DNA of 64,000 nt from Pictodentalium vernedei (GCA_031216915.1 CM062292.1:5452457-5516456), one strand, 5' to 3'; shown: positions 24,811 to 37,587, counted from the stretch's first letter. Program-made: numbers and translations. Notes: a model not told the origin generated them from the sequence alone.

Positions 24811-26328
24811 TCACCTCCTGGACCTGCGAGGCCTGCGGTAGGAGAAACCACGTCTTCCACGACCCGCACCTCGCCTCGTCGACCTCGGGGCGTCCGACCG
24901 ATTGTCCCGGCCTGAAGGACGTCCCGAACGAGAGTCGCTATCCTGACGGTCTCTCGAATAAGACCAAGAGGACGCACCGGAACCTCTATAGGAACCTCTC
25001 TTGGGCGCATTAGACCCAGAAGTGCCTGTCTTATTCGTGTCTGCTGTATCCGACTTTTTAGGAGCCGATCTGAACAACAGAGAATCATTAGCTTTCTTTT
25101 TAATTTTATCATAAATAGCGGAAAGCTTGCCGTCAAAGAGAAGTTCTCCTGAGACCGAAGCGACTCTAAGAGAGTTCTTCACCTTAGAATCCACTAGTGT
25201 GGATGTAGCTAGGGCTGCGTCACGTCTAACCAACTCCAGATTTGCCACTGAAAGGGCGGAGTTACACGTGGAATAAGCTACTGCCCTTGAAAGAAGTCTT
25301 AAAGAGGATTGTATATCCTGAAACTCTTCCCCTTGAAGGCGCAGTGATAACGCCTTAGTAAGGTGATCTGCGTAAGATAAGGCATCTAAATTGGCTCTGT
25401 TAGACGCAATAGCTGTTTCCAACACCGCGGTTGGAATAGAAGCTGACGACGGTAATGATAGCTCTAAGTCTTCCGCCTCGTCGTCCATACGCAGAGGAAC
25501 TCTCGGTATACCCTGTCCTGCCGTATCGAATTTATTCCTTGCATTAATGAAAGGCAGGTTGAGAGTATTAGCGGACAAGAAACCTGCTTTCCCCATCCTG
25601 GAAGCAAGTTTAAATATAGCGTCGTTCAATAATTCAAATGTTCTAGTAACATTATTGGACTGCGACGGAAACTCGGGAGCGATGTCCCTGAACCGCTCAA
25701 AAAATTCAGAGTCCAATGACGCTATAATTCTCTTGTCCGGAAGCGCAGCAGTCTGGCCCGACGGAACAACTTGAGGGAGTAAGTGCCGGATGAAGTCCAC
25801 GGCAGCTTTATGTTGTTCCGAAAGGGATAGCTCCAAGTCATCCGTATCCCTTTCACCATCCGGTCGGACCTCACGATGTTCCCGGTCGTTCGCCCCCGAT
25901 GCTTCGGCGGAGCGTACCGACCCAGCGCCGTCGGATAATTCTCGATCCGACACCGTTTCTGTCGGCTGCTGGGATGCTGCGATAAGCTGTGCTATCTGCA
26001 CAAGAATGTCCGACGTCGAGACCTGCGGAGGCGCAGTCTTTCGCTGCTTCGCCGAGGGCAGCTCCGCATCAGATGGCTCCCGCATACTTTTCCTATGCGA
26101 ACGTCCGGAGTCCATCGGTCTCGAATCCCTGGCTGCCGGATGGTGTGACCTGGTCGCCGAAGAATCCTTCATCGGCGAAGCTGGTAATATATCGGCGGTC
26201 ACGCAGCCAAGGTGCGGTCGTGTGCGCTGACGAGAAGAGGAAGCCTTAACAGTCTCTGCGGACTGCTTATACAACAGAGCGTCCCGAGCGACGGACGTAT
26301 GCTCCGCTAAAGACACATTTTGTACCAC
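24811..26328 (-). CDS. Gag-like protein of DIRS element (main part)
   Basis: 505 codons. The N-terminal third is Ser/Glu-rich and low in complexity. The middle (about residues 170-400) is predicted mostly helical and contains FFERFRDIAPEF, GKAGFLSANTLNLPF and SLRLLSRAVAYSTCNSA. The C-terminus (about 425-505) is a very basic RG/RS-rich tail, suited to nucleic-acid binding. Position upstream of RT and composition fit the DIRS gag; there is no enzymatic motif. It overlaps the preceding cysteine-rich frame by 22 bp in another frame. The two probably formed one gag originally, or are joined by frameshifting. Confidence 0.75.
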   Translation of the reverse strand: MVQNVSLAEHTSVARDALLYKQSAETVKASSSRQRTRPHLGCVTADILPASPMKDSSATRSHHPAARDSRPMDSGRSHRKSMREPSDAELPSAKQRKTAPPQVSTSDILVQIAQLIAASQQPTETVSDRELSDGAGSVRSAEASGANDREHREVRPDGERDTDDLELSLSEQHKAAVDFIRHLLPQVVPSGQTAALPDKRIIASLDSEFFERFRDIAPEFPSQSNNVTRTFELLNDAIFKLASRMGKAGFLSANTLNLPFINARNKFDTAGQGIPRVPLRMDDEAEDLELSLPSSASIPTAVLETAIASNRANLDALSYADHLTKALSLRLQGEEFQDIQSSLRLLSRAVAYSTCNSALSVANLELVRRDAALATSTLVDSKVKNSLRVASVSGELLFDGKLSAIYDKIKKKANDSLLFRSAPKKSDTADTNKTGTSGSNAPKRGSYRGSGASSWSYSRDRQDSDSRSGRPSGRDNRSDAPRSTRRGAGRGRRGFSYRRPRRSRR

Positions 26329-26963
26329 AACATCTGGTCCCAGATGTTGTTGTACGAGAGAGGGACCTCTCTCGCTCGCGGCCGGCTGGACCTGGACGAG
26401 CTAGGAACCGGACTAAAAGGCTTCCTCCGTTCTCGCTTACTATCCGCCGTCACTGGGTGTGCATCTATTATGTTTATAGTGCTCGCATCACCCAAAATTT
26501 CCTCTTGGACCGCATCGGACGAACCCGGCTGCCGAACCATTCGGTGAATGGACGCTACACCGGGCGAGCTAGCGGACGACATTTGTCTAATCTCCATGAG
26601 CACTTTTGCCGCTAGCTCTGAATTCATTTGTGACGACGGACGCACACTTGAAGAAGATAACATGGAAACATCACCCTGTTCTGGTTCCTCTGAAATAGAA
26701 ACTGAGAGAGTAGAGTGACCTTGTGGAGAAAGAGCCGGCATCGCTCTTTCTCCAGAAACAACATATCGCGACACACGTTTCCAATGTTTCTCATCCCAAT
26801 GTTCACATATAGGACAGGGATTAATGCGACAACACTGACTACAATTAATACAATGATCATGAAAGTCAGAGGAAGATTTCTTCCTATTACAATTTGAACA
26901 ACGTCCCTTCATAGTGAAAGAACAACAATAAGTCCTAGTTACTCGCAAAAACCCCTGACACAA
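26307..26963 (-). CDS. Cysteine-rich N-terminal part of DIRS gag
   Basis: 218 codons. Near the start is a zinc-finger-like cluster (CSNCNRKK, then HCINCSQCC and CPICEHW, about residues 22-55), the kind of N-terminal Cys-rich domain seen in DIRS gag proteins. The rest is Ser-rich and ends in a basic PSSSRSSRPRAREVP stretch. It stops at 26307 while the downstream gag frame is already open from 26328, so either one base has been gained or lost, or a programmed frameshift joins them. The actual initiator may be the second Met in FTMKGRCSNC. Confidence 0.7.
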   Translation of the reverse strand: MCQGFLRVTRTYCCSFTMKGRCSNCNRKKSSSDFHDHCINCSQCCRINPCPICEHWDEKHWKRVSRYVVSGERAMPALSPQGHSTLSVSISEEPEQGDVSMLSSSSVRPSSQMNSELAAKVLMEIRQMSSASSPGVASIHRMVRQPGSSDAVQEEILGDASTINIIDAHPVTADSKRERRKPFSPVPSSSRSSRPRAREVPLSYNNIWDQMLWYKMCL

Positions 26964-27798
26964 AGATACATAATAACATGATCCATTAATAAATGAAAAA
27001 ACAATTGCAAAACAAAATAATTTTGAAAAAATATTTTTTCAGAGAAGCCCAAGTTGCTGAAAAGTAACGTTGAGCCCCGATGGATCCGATGGCAAAGTGT
27101 GGTTAAAAATTTTTAATTTATATAAAATAATTAATGAGACACTTTCGGATAATATAAATGTATCTTATAATGAGATAAACTACCACAAAGGCAAACAGCC
27201 CCCCCTCAAAAAAGGCTGTTGCCAATGAAAACAAACAGTGTAAACACACTAGAAAACATGACTCCAGGCACTGAAAAAACTGGCCCGGAATCAGTCATCA
27301 ATTACACTCTATTTGATGCAAAACAGAGACTCCCAGGGGAGAATCTGTAGAACATCAGATGGAAGATGCAGAACACAAACGTTATACCCCCATGGGTGAA
27401 AACGTAACTATGGGGAAAATAACAGAAAACATTCTGTAACCAAGCAACTCTCCCAGGAAATTTTAGAAATGAAATTTCTCAAAAATATGCCAAAAGCATG
27501 GGAGAATTGCCAGGGGGGACTTTAGAAGGCTAGGGGAGAGGAAACACTGAATAAGCAGTGCAACAATTAGCAAGAATGACAACAAGAGGCCCATGCCTCG
27601 AAAATAGCCAACTTAACATAATTTCATCAAAAAATTTTAAGTACAGCCCTGATTATTTTTTGCCACTTCTTTTTCCTCTCCTCCTTCTATCCTCCTTAGA
27701 ATCACATTTTCTCCAAAAATTACGTGTCTGGCATCCTTTAAACTGAGATTTACAAGCACAAAGATCAGTGAGATGTTGACTGATGAAGGGCCAAACAG
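26964..27798. other. DIRS 5' leader (upstream of gag on the coding strand)
   Basis: Non-coding, AT-rich. It is presumed to hold the promoter and leader, but I see no specific signal. Confidence 0.5.
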
Positions 27799-27988
27799 AG
27801 AATGATAATTGGCGCCAATTTCGGGACGACTGCGTCACTGCGCATGCGCAGTAGAGGCGTAGTATGGAGGTCCTTTAGGACATGATTTCTTTTTGTTTTG
27901 GATGCAAATTTTGGGGATTGGGGGGCAAAATTTGTGTTTGGCCCTGGTTTTGTTGGAGTTAGCACCAGCTAAGTCTGGGTCATTGGTA
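27799..27988 (-). repeat. DIRS right inverted terminal repeat (190 bp)
   Basis: Reverse complement of 20914-21103. Beyond it the element ends ACAGTATAAAAAT, and the satellite resumes at 28001. Confidence 0.93.
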
Positions 27989-28000
27989 CAGTATAAAAAT

Positions 28001-28332
28001 ATTAAATGTTCAGTTCCTAATTTAATAATCTTTTTTCCTTTGCAGATGAGAAAATCTTATTCAGAAAAGTTTCAATTATCAAGCCACAGTATGCTCAACA
28101 GAATTTAGTGTCATGAGTTGCTGGTGCTGCTGTTAATCATGACAACAGCAGGATGAATTTTGCCAAAATAGAAAATCCCAGCTGTCCACTTTAGGCGTTG
28201 ACTTCCAGGTCCTATTATTTAGAGTAGTAACTATCTATTGACCTAGCCCATTCAGAGGAAGTGTGAATAGATAATTTTGGCTCCACTACCCTGGTACCTA
28301 CGGGTCTATATACCAATATAAATACATTTTTC
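28001..28332 (+). repeat. Satellite monomer resumed after DIRS element
   Basis: It begins ATTAAATGTTCAGTTCC and continues through a TTTCCTTTGCAG near 28046 to the next long half. With 20607-20875 it makes a single-short-half spacer. Confidence 0.9.
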
Positions 28333-29200
28333 AATAAAAAAGTTTTATTGGCATTTAAGGTCACAGTCATGACGAGTATATCATGACCACAACATAGGTA
28401 TGGCGTGAAATTTAGCAATGGTTTATACCCACGCTGCCCACTTCAGAGGACTTTCACATCTACAACTGGTTACTGGATCTGATTGCTTTCCAGTAAAGCA
28501 GAAGTGCTGATCTTCCCAAAGTTCCCAGAGGGAGCTGTCCACTTTATGTATTGGCCACCATGTCTAATTATCTAAAGCAGTAATGGACTATTCACCTAAC
28601 CTATGAAGAGATAGACTAAACAGACAATTTAGGATCTATTACATGTGTACATACAGGTTTTCTGACCAATATAACAAGAAGAGAATGAATTAAATAGAAA
28701 GATCCAGTGATGCCAACCCATTCACTTAAGTTTCCACAGAAAAGACAACACACAAAAGCTACATATGAATTCGGAAAAAAAATCAGGTGAGGGATGTGGC
28801 CGGTTAAGTGTACTAATCAAAATTCTCACAATTTGTATGTCAAATCCAAGATGGCCTGTGGCAGCCATTGCTTTCCAACAAAAAGCAGAAAATTTGATGG
28901 CTCCAATCTAGACATCATACCAAATTTACATATGCAATTCAAAGAAGACAGGGTGAAGAATGCCGACTGTAGGGTGCTCTGATGGGACTGTCGATAAGTT
29001 AAATGCAAAATACAAGATGGCCACTCGCAGCCACATTTTTCAACAAAATTCAGAAGAATTTGACAGCTCCCATCTGGACATCACACCAAAGCTACCCAAA
29101 CCCCTACCTACCTACCTACCTACCTACCTACCTACCTACCTACCTACCTACCCAACCCTACCTACCTACCCAACCCTACCCTACCCTACTCTACCTACAG
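28333..29200 (+). repeat. Satellite long half 10 (868 bp, CCTA tract)
   Basis: Subfamily with AAGCTACCCAAACCCC. Tract at about 29103-29198. The antisense 67-codon frame (28215-28418) is intact. CACTCGCAGCC replaces CACTGGCAGCC, shared with copies 12 and 14. Confidence 0.85.
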
Positions 29201-30909
29201 AATTTAGTGTCATGAGTTGCTGGTGCTGCGGTTAATCAAGACAACAGCGGGATCAATTTTTCCAAAATAGAAAATCCCAGCTGTCCACTTTAGGCATTGG
29301 CTTCCAGGTCCTATTATTTAGAGCAGTAACTATCTATTGACCTAGCCCATTCAGAAGAAGTGTGAATAAATAATTTTGACTCCACTACCCGGGTACCTAC
29401 GGGTCTATATACCAATATAAATACATTTTTCAAAATCTATTACATTCTTTTAATATTTCTACCAGAGATATTAAATGTTCAGTTCCTAATTCAATAATCG
29501 TTTTCCTTTGCAGATGAGAAAATCTTATTCAGAAAATTTTCAATTATCAAGCCACAGTATGCTCGACAGAATTTAGTGTCATGAGTTGCTGGTGCTGCGG
29601 TTAATCATGACAACAGCAGGATCAATTTTGCCAAAATAGAAAATCTCTGCTGTCCACTTTAGGCGTTGGCTTCCAGGTCCTATTATTTAGAGCAGTAACT
29701 ATCTATTGACCTAGCCCATTCAGAGGAAGTGTGAACAGATAACTTTAGCTCCACTACCCGGGTACCTACGGGTCTATATACCAATATAAATACATTTTTC
29801 AAAATCTATTACATTCTTTTAATATTTGTACCAGAGATATTAAATGTTCAGTTCCTAATTTAATAATCTTTTTTCCTTTGCAGATGAGAAAATCTTATTC
29901 AGAAAATTTTCAATTATCAAGCCACAGTATGCGCGACAGAATTTAGTCCCATGAGTTGCTGGTGCTGCGGTTAATCATGACAACAGCAGGATGAATTTTG
30001 CCAAAATAGAAAATCCCAGCTGTCCACTTTAGGCGTTGGCTTCCAGGTCCTATTATTTAGAGCAGTAACTATCTATTGACCTAGCCCATACAGAGGAAGT
30101 CTGAATAGATAATTTTGGCTCCACTACCCGGGTACCTACGGGTCTATATACCAATATAAATACATTTTTCAAAATCTATTATATTCTTTTAATATTTGTA
30201 CCAGCGATATTAAATGTTCAGTTCCTAATTTAATAATCTTTTTTCCTTTGCAGATGAGAAAATCTTATTCAGAAAATTTTCAATTATCAAGCCACAGTAT
30301 GCTCGACAGAATTTAGTGTCATGAGTTGCTGGTGCTGCGGTTAATCATGACAACAGCAGGATGAATTTTGCCAAAATAGAAAATCCCAGCTGTCCACTTT
30401 AGGCGTTGGCTTCCAGGTCCTATTATTTAGAGCAGTAACTATCTATTGACCTACCCCATGCAGAGGAAGTGTGAATAGATAATTTTGGCTCCACTACCCG
30501 GGTACCTACGGGTCTATATACCAATATCAATACATTTTTCAAAAATTTATTACATTCTTTTAATATTTGTACCAGAGATATTAAATGTTTACTTAATAAA
30601 TCAATAATCTTCTTCCTTTGCAGATGAGAAAACCTTAATCAGAAAATTTTACATAATCGCGCCACAGTATGCACGGCAGAATTTAGTGTCATGAGTTGCT
30701 GGTGCTGCGATTAATCATGACAACAGCAGGATCAATTTTGCCAAAATTGAAAACCCCGCTGTCGACTTTTGGCATTGGCTTCCAGGTCCTATTATTTAGA
30801 GCAGTAACTATCTATTGACCTAGCCCATTCAGAGGAGGTGTGAATAGATAATTTTTGCTCCACTACCCTGGTACCTACGGGTCTATATACCAATATAAAT
30901 ACATTTTTC
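29201..30909 (+). repeat. 370-bp satellite monomers (4 short halves)
   Basis: Short halves end near 29514, 29884, 30253 and 30623. The first three closely match the start of 33246-35689 (shared AATCAAGACAA, GAACAGATAACTTTAGC and AGTATGCGCGACAG variants). Confidence 0.88.
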
Positions 30910-31772
30910 AATAAAAGTTTTTTATTGACTTTTACGGTCACAGTCATGACGAGTATATCATGACCACAACATAGGTATGGCGTGAAGTTTAGCAATGGTT
31001 TATACCCACGCTGCCCACTTCAGAGGACTTTCACATCTACAATTGGTTACTGGATCCGATTGCTTTCCAGTAAAGCAGAACTGCTCATCTTCCCAAAGTT
31101 CCCAGAGGTAGCTGTCCACTTTACGTACTGGCCACCATGTCTAATTATTTAAAGCAGTAATGGACTATTCACCTAACTTAGCTATGAAGAGATAGACTAA
31201 ACAGACAATTTAGGATCTATTACATGTGTACATACAGGTTTTCTGACCAATATAACAAGAAGAGAATGAATTAAATAGAAAGATCCAGTGATGCCAACCC
31301 ATTCACTTAAGTTTCTACAGAAAAGACAACACACAAAAGCTACATATGAATTTTGAAAAAAAAATCAGGTGAGGGATGTGGCCGATTAGGTGTACTAATC
31401 AAAATTTTCACAATTTATATGTCAAATCCAAGATGGCCTGTGGCAGCCATTGCTTTTCAACAAAAAGCAGAAAATTTGATAGCTCCAATCTAGACATCAT
31501 ACCAAAGCTACATATGAAATTTGAAGAAGACAGGGTGAGGAATGCCGACTGTAGGGTGCTCTGATGGGACTGTCGACAAGTTAAATGCAAAATACAAGAT
31601 GGCCACTGGCAGCCACATTTTTCAACAAAATTCGGAAGAATTTGACAGCTCCCATCTGGACATCACAGCAAAGCTACCCTACCCCTACCTACCTACCAAC
31701 CAACCAACCATCCAACCAACCAACCAACCAACCAACCAACCTACCTACCTACCTACTCTACCCTACCTACAG
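30910..31772 (+). repeat. Satellite long half 11 (863 bp, CCTA/CCAA tract)
   Basis: The tract at 31682-31770 is rich in CCAA. The antisense 67-codon frame (30792-30995) is intact. GGCCGATTAGG variant shared with copy 13. Confidence 0.85.
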
Positions 31773-32372
31773 AATGTAGGGTCACGAGTTGCTGGTGCTG
31801 CTGTTAATCATGACAACAGCAGGATCAATTTTTCCAAAATAGAAAATCCTTGCTGTCCACTTTATGTGTTGGCTTCCAGGTCCTATTATTTAGAGAAGTA
31901 ACTATCTATTGACCTACCTCATTCAGAGGAAGTGTGAATAGATAATTTTGGCTCCACTGACCGGGTACCTTCGGGTCTATAAACCAATATAAATACATTT
32001 TTCAAAATCTTATACATTCTTTTAATATTTCTACCAGAGATATTAAATGTTCAGTTCCTAATTCAATAATCGTTTTTCTTTGGAGATGAGAAAATCTTAT
32101 TCAGACAATTTTCAATTATCAAGCCACAGTATGCTCGACAGAATTTAGTGCCATGAGTTGCTGGTGCTGTGGTTAATCATGATAACAGCAGGATCAATTT
32201 TGCCAAAATAGGAAATCCCCGCTGTCCACTTTAGGCGTTGGCTTCCAGGTCCTATTATTTAGAGCAGTAACTATCTATTGACCTAGCCCATTCAGAGGAA
32301 GTGTGAATAGATAATTTTGGCTCCACTACCCTGGTACCTATGGGTCTATATACCAATAGAAATACATTTTTC
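31773..32372 (+). repeat. 370-bp satellite spacer (1 short half, acceptor-like CAG lost)
   Basis: The tract reads TTTTTCTTTGGAGATGAG at about 32073-32090, so the usual GCAG is GGAG in this copy. Confidence 0.85.
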
Positions 32373-33245
32373 AATAAAAAAGTTTTATTGGCATTTAAGG
32401 TCACAGACATGACGAGTATATCATGACCACAACATAGGTATGGCGTGAAGTTTAGCAATGGTTTATACCCACGCTGCCCACTTCAGAGGACTTTCACATC
32501 TACAACTGGTTACTGGATCCAATTGCTTTCCAGTAAAGCAGAACTGCTCATCTTCCCAAAGTTCCCAGAGGGAGCTGTCCACTTTATGTATTGGCCAACA
32601 TGTCTAATTATCTAAAGCAGTAATGGACTATTCACCTAACCTATAAAGAGATAGACTAAACAGACAATTTAGGATCTATTACATGTGTACATACAGGTTT
32701 TCTGACCAATATAACAAAAAGAGAATGAATTAAATAGAAAGATCCAGTGATGCCAACCCATTCACTTAAGTTTCTACAGAAAAGACAACACACAAAAGCT
32801 ACATATGAATTCGGAAAAAAAATCAGGTGAGGGATGTGGCCGGTTAGGTGTAGTAATCAAAATTTTCACAATTTACATCAAATCGAAGATGGCCTGTGGC
32901 AGTCATGCTTTGCAACAAAAGGCAAAAAATTTGACAGCTCCAATCTAGACATCATACCAAAGCTACATATGCAATTCAAAGAAGACAGGGTGAAGAATGC
33001 CGACTGTAGGGTGCTCTGATGGGACTGTCGATAAGTTAAATGCAAAATACAAGATGGCCACTCGCAGCCACATTTTTCAACAAAATTCAGAAGAATTTGA
33101 CAGCTCCCATCTGGACATCACACCAAAGCTACCCAAATCCCTACCTACCTACCTACCTACCTACCTACCTACCTACCTACCTACCTACCTACCTACCCAA
33201 CCCTACCTACCTACCCAACCCTACCCTACCCTACTCTACCTACAG
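32373..33245 (+). repeat. Satellite long half 12 (873 bp, CCTA tract)
   Basis: Has the ATTTACATCAAATCGAAG variant. Tract at about 33139-33243. The antisense 67-codon frame (32255-32458) is intact. Confidence 0.85.
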
Positions 33246-35689
33246 AATTTAGTGTCATGAGTTGCTGGTGCTGCGGTTAATCAAGACAATAGCGGGATCA
33301 ATTTTTCCAAAATAGAAAATCCCAGCTGTCCACTTTAGGCATTGGCTTCCAGGTCCTATTATTCAGAGCAGTAACTATCTATTGACCTAGCCCATTCAGA
33401 AGAAGTGTGAATAAATAATTTTGACTCCACTACCCGGGCACCTACGGGTCTATATACAAATATAAATACATTTTTCAAAATCTATTACATTCTTTTAATA
33501 TTTGTACCAGAGATATTAAATGTTCAGTTCCTAATTCAATAATCGTTTTCCTTTGCAGATGAGAAAATCTTATTCAGAAAATTTTCAATTATCAAGCCAC
33601 AGTATGCTCGACAGAATTTAGTGTCATGAGTTGCTGGTGCTGCGGTTAATCATGACAACAGCAGGATCAATTTTGCCAAAATAGAAAATCCCTGCTGTCC
33701 ACTTTAGGCGTTGGCTTCCAGGTCCTATTATTTAGAGCAGTAACTATCTATTGACCTAGCCCATTCAGAGGAAGTGTGAACAGATAACTTTAGCTCCACT
33801 ACCCGGGTACCTACGGGTCTATATACCAATATAAATACATTTTTCAAAATCTATTACATTCTTTTAATATTTGTACCAGAGATATTAAATGTTCAGTTCC
33901 TAATTTAATAATCTTTTTTCCTTTGCAGATGAGAAAATCTTATTCAGAAAATTTTCAATTATCAAGCCACAGTATGCGCGACAGAATTTAGTCCCATGAG
34001 TTGCTGGTGCTGCGGTTAATCATGACAACAGCAGGATGAATTTTGCCAAAATAGAAAATCCCAGCTGTCCACTTTAGGCGTTGGCTTCCAGGTCCTATTA
34101 TTTAGAGCAGTAACTATCTATTGACCTAGCCCATGCAGAGGAAGTGTGAATAGATAATTTTGGCTCCACTACCCGGGTACCTACAGGTCTATATACCAAT
34201 ATAAATACATTTTTCAAAATCTATTATATTCTTTTAATATTTGTACCAGAGATATTAAATGTTCAGTTCCTAATTTAATAATCTTTTTTCCTTTGCAGAT
34301 GAGAAAATCTTATTCAGAAAATTTTCAATTATCAAGCCACAGTATGCTCGACAGAATTTAGTGTCATGAGTTGCTGGTGCTGCGGTTAATCATGACAACA
34401 GCAGGATGAATTTTGCCAAAATAGCAAATCCCAGCTGTCCACTTTAGGCGTTGGATTCCAGGTCCTATTATTTAGAGCAGTAACTATCTATTGACCTAGC
34501 CCATTCAGAAGAAGTGTGAATAAATAATTTTGACTCCACTACCCGGGTACCTAGGGGTCTATATACCAATATAAATACATTTTTCAAAATCTATTACATT
34601 CTTTTTATATTTGTACCAGAGATATTAAATGTTCAGTTCCTAATTCAATAATCGTTTTCCTTTGCAGATGAGAAAATCTTATTCAGAAAATTTTCAAGTA
34701 TCAAGCCACAGTATGCTCGACAGAATTTAGTGCCATGAGTTGCTGGTGCTGCGGTTAATCATGACAACAGCAGGATCAATCTTGCCAAAATAGGAAATCC
34801 CTGCTGTCCACTTTAGGTGTTGGCTTCCAGGAACTATTATTTAGAGCAGTAACTATCTATTGACCTAGCCCATGCAGAGGAAGTGTGAATAGATAATTTT
34901 GGCTCCACTACCCGGGTACCTACGGGTTTATATACCAATATAAAAACATTTTTCAAAATCTATTACTTTCTTTTAATATTTCTACCAGAGATATTAAATG
35001 TTCAGTTCCTAGTTCAATGATCTTTTTCCTTTGCAGAAGAGATATTATTCAGAAAATTTTCAATTATCAAGCAACAGTATGCTCGACAGAATTTAGTGCC
35101 ATGAGTTGCTGGTGCTGTGGTTAATCATGACAACAGCAGGATCAATTTTGCCAAAATAGAAAATCCCTGCTGTCCACTTTAGGCGTTGGCTTCCAGGTCC
35201 TATTATTTAGAGCAGTAACTATCTATTGACCTAGCCCATTCAGAGGAAGTGTGAATAGATAACTTTAGCTCCACTATCCGGGTACCTACGGGTCTATATA
35301 CCAATATAAATAAATTTTTCAAAATCTATTATGTTCTTTTAATATTTGTACCAGAGATATTAAATGTTCAGTTCCTAATTTAATAATCTTTTTTCCTTTG
35401 CAGATGAGAAAATCTTATTCAGAAAATTTTCAATTATCAAGCCACAGTATGCGTGACAGAATTTAGTGTCATGAGTTGCTGGTGCTGTGGTTAATCATGA
35501 CAACAGCGGGATCAATTTTGCCAAAATAGAAATCCCCACTGTCGACTTTTGGCGTTGGCTTCCAGGTCCTATTATTTAGAGCAGTAACTATCTATTGACC
35601 TAGCCCATTCAGAGGAAGTGTGAACAGATAATTTTGGCTCCACTACCCGGGTACCTACGGGTCTATATACCAATATAAATACATTTTTC
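33246..35689 (+). repeat. 370-bp satellite monomers (6 short halves)
   Basis: Short halves end near 33559, 33929, 34298, 34667, 35034 and 35404. With 5102-7552 this is the longest run between long halves. Confidence 0.88.
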
Positions 35690-36552
35690 AATAAAATATT
35701 TTTATTGGCATTTAAGGTCACAGTCCTGACGAGTATATCATGACCACAACATAGGTATGGCGTGAAGTTTAGCAATGGTTTATACCCACGCTGCCCACTT
35801 CAGAGGACTTTCACATCTACAATTGGTTACTGGATCAGATTGCTTTCCAGTAAAGCAGAACTGCTCATCTTCCCAAAGTTCCCAGAGGGAGCTGTCCACT
35901 TTACGTATTGGCCACCATGTCTAATTATTTAAAGCAGTAATGGACTATTCACCTAACCTAGCTATGAAGAGATAGACTAAACAGACAATTTAGGATCTAT
36001 TACATGTGTACATACAGGTTTTCTGACCAATATAACAAGAAGAGAATGAATTAAATAGAAAGATCCAGTGATGCCAACCCATTCACTTAAGTTTCTACAG
36101 AAAAGACAACACACAAAAGCTACATATGAATTTTGAAAAAAAAATCAGGTGAGGGATGTGGCCGATTAGGTGTACTAATCAAAATTTTCACAATTTATAT
36201 TTCAAATCCAAGATGGCCTGTGGCAGCCATTGCTTTTCAACAAAAAGTAGAAAATTTGATAGCTCCAATCTAGACATCATACCAAAGCTACATATGAAAT
36301 TCGAAGAAGACAGGGTGAAGAATGCCAACTGTAGGGTGCTCTGATGAGACTGTCGATAAGTTAAATGCAAAATACAAGATGGCCACTGGCAGCCAAATTT
36401 TTCAACAAAATTCGGAAGAATTTGACAGCTCCCATTTGGACATCACAGCAAAGCTACCCTACCCCTACCTACCTACCAACCAACCAACCATCCAAACAAC
36501 CAACCAACCAACCAACCTACCTACCTACCTACCTACTCTACCCTACCTACAG
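35690..36552 (+). repeat. Satellite long half 13 (863 bp, CCTA/CCAA tract)
   Basis: Nearly the same as copy 11, including the GGCCGATTAGG and ACCATCCAA variants. The antisense 67-codon frame (35572-35775) is intact. Confidence 0.85.
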
Positions 36553-37152
36553 AATGTAGGGTCACGAGTTGCTGGTGCTGCTGTTAATCATGACAACAGC
36601 AGGATCAATTTTTCCAAAATAGAAAATCCCTGCTGTCCACTTTATGCGTTGGCTTCCAGGTCCTATTATTTAGAGAAGTAACTATCTATTGACTTAGCCC
36701 ATTGAGAGGAAATGTGAATAAATAATTTTGGCTCCACTGACCGGGTACCTTTGGGTCTATAAACCAATATAAAAACATTTTTCAAAATCTATTACATTCT
36801 TTTAATATTTGTACCAGAGATATTAAATGTTCAGTTCCTAATTTAATAATCTTTTTTCCTTTGCAGATGAGAAAATCTTATTCAGAAAAGTTTCAATTAT
36901 CAAGCCACAGTATGCTCGACAGAATTTAGTGTCATGAGTTGCTGGTGCTGCGGTTAATCATGACAACAGCAGGATGAATTTTGCCAAAATAGAAAATCCC
37001 AGCTGTCCACTTTAGGCGTTGGCTTCCAGGTCCTATTATTTAGAGCAGAAACTATCTATTGACCTAGCCCATTCAGAGGAAGTGTGAATAGATAATTTTG
37101 GCTCCACTACCCTGGTACCTATGGGTCTATATACCAATATAAATACATTTTT
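36553..37152 (+). repeat. 370-bp satellite spacer (1 short half)
   Basis: Single short half ending near 36872, closely similar to 28001-28332. Confidence 0.85.
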
Positions 37153-37587
37153 CAATAAAAAAGTTTTATTGGCATTTAAGGTCACAGTCATGACGAGTAT
37201 ATCATGACCACAACATAGGTATGGCGTGAAGTTTAGCAATGGTTTATACCCACGCTGCCCACTTCAGGGGACTTTCACATCTACAACTGGTTACTGGATC
37301 TGATTTGCTTTCCAGTCAAGCAGAACTGCTGATCTTCCCAAAGTTCCCAGAGGGAGCTGTCCACTTTATGTATTGGCCAACATGTCTAATTATCTAAAGC
37401 AGTAATGGACTATTCACCTAACCTATGAAGAGATAGACTAAACAGACAATTTAGGATCTATTACATGTGTACATACAGGTTTTCTGACCAATATAACAAA
37501 AAGAGAATGAATTAAATAGAAAGATCCAGTGATGCCAACCCATTCACTTAAGTTTCTACAGAAAAGACAACACACAAAAGCTACATA
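37153..37587 (+). repeat. Satellite long half 14, left part, interrupted
   Basis: Runs from CAATAAAA to AAAGCTACATA, where the TIR element is inserted. The right part resumes at 45653 with TATGAATTCGG. The antisense 67-codon frame (37036-37239) is intact. Confidence 0.9.

Larger units (their letters stand above)
20876..28000 (-). mobile_element. DIRS-type tyrosine-recombinase retrotransposon, 7.1 kb, inserted in satellite
   Basis: Coding strand is minus. The order in coding direction is right inverted terminal repeat, gag-like region, RT/RNase H, tyrosine recombinase, internal complementary region, left inverted terminal repeat. Joining 20875 to 28001 recreates the monomer sequence GAGAT/ATTAAATG with no target duplication. 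That is expected for integration by a tyrosine recombinase from a circular intermediate and unlike LTR elements. Exact ends are uncertain by a few bases, because AT is shared at the junction. Single frameshifts in the gag region and in the recombinase suggest this copy is inactive, though the near-identical terminal repeats suggest it is young. Confidence 0.92.

Noticed and set aside
25391-26249. Plus-strand frames of 86-146 codons opposite the DIRS gag
   Set aside because: Shadows of the gag frames; no motifs. The same applies to 23048-23236 opposite RT.
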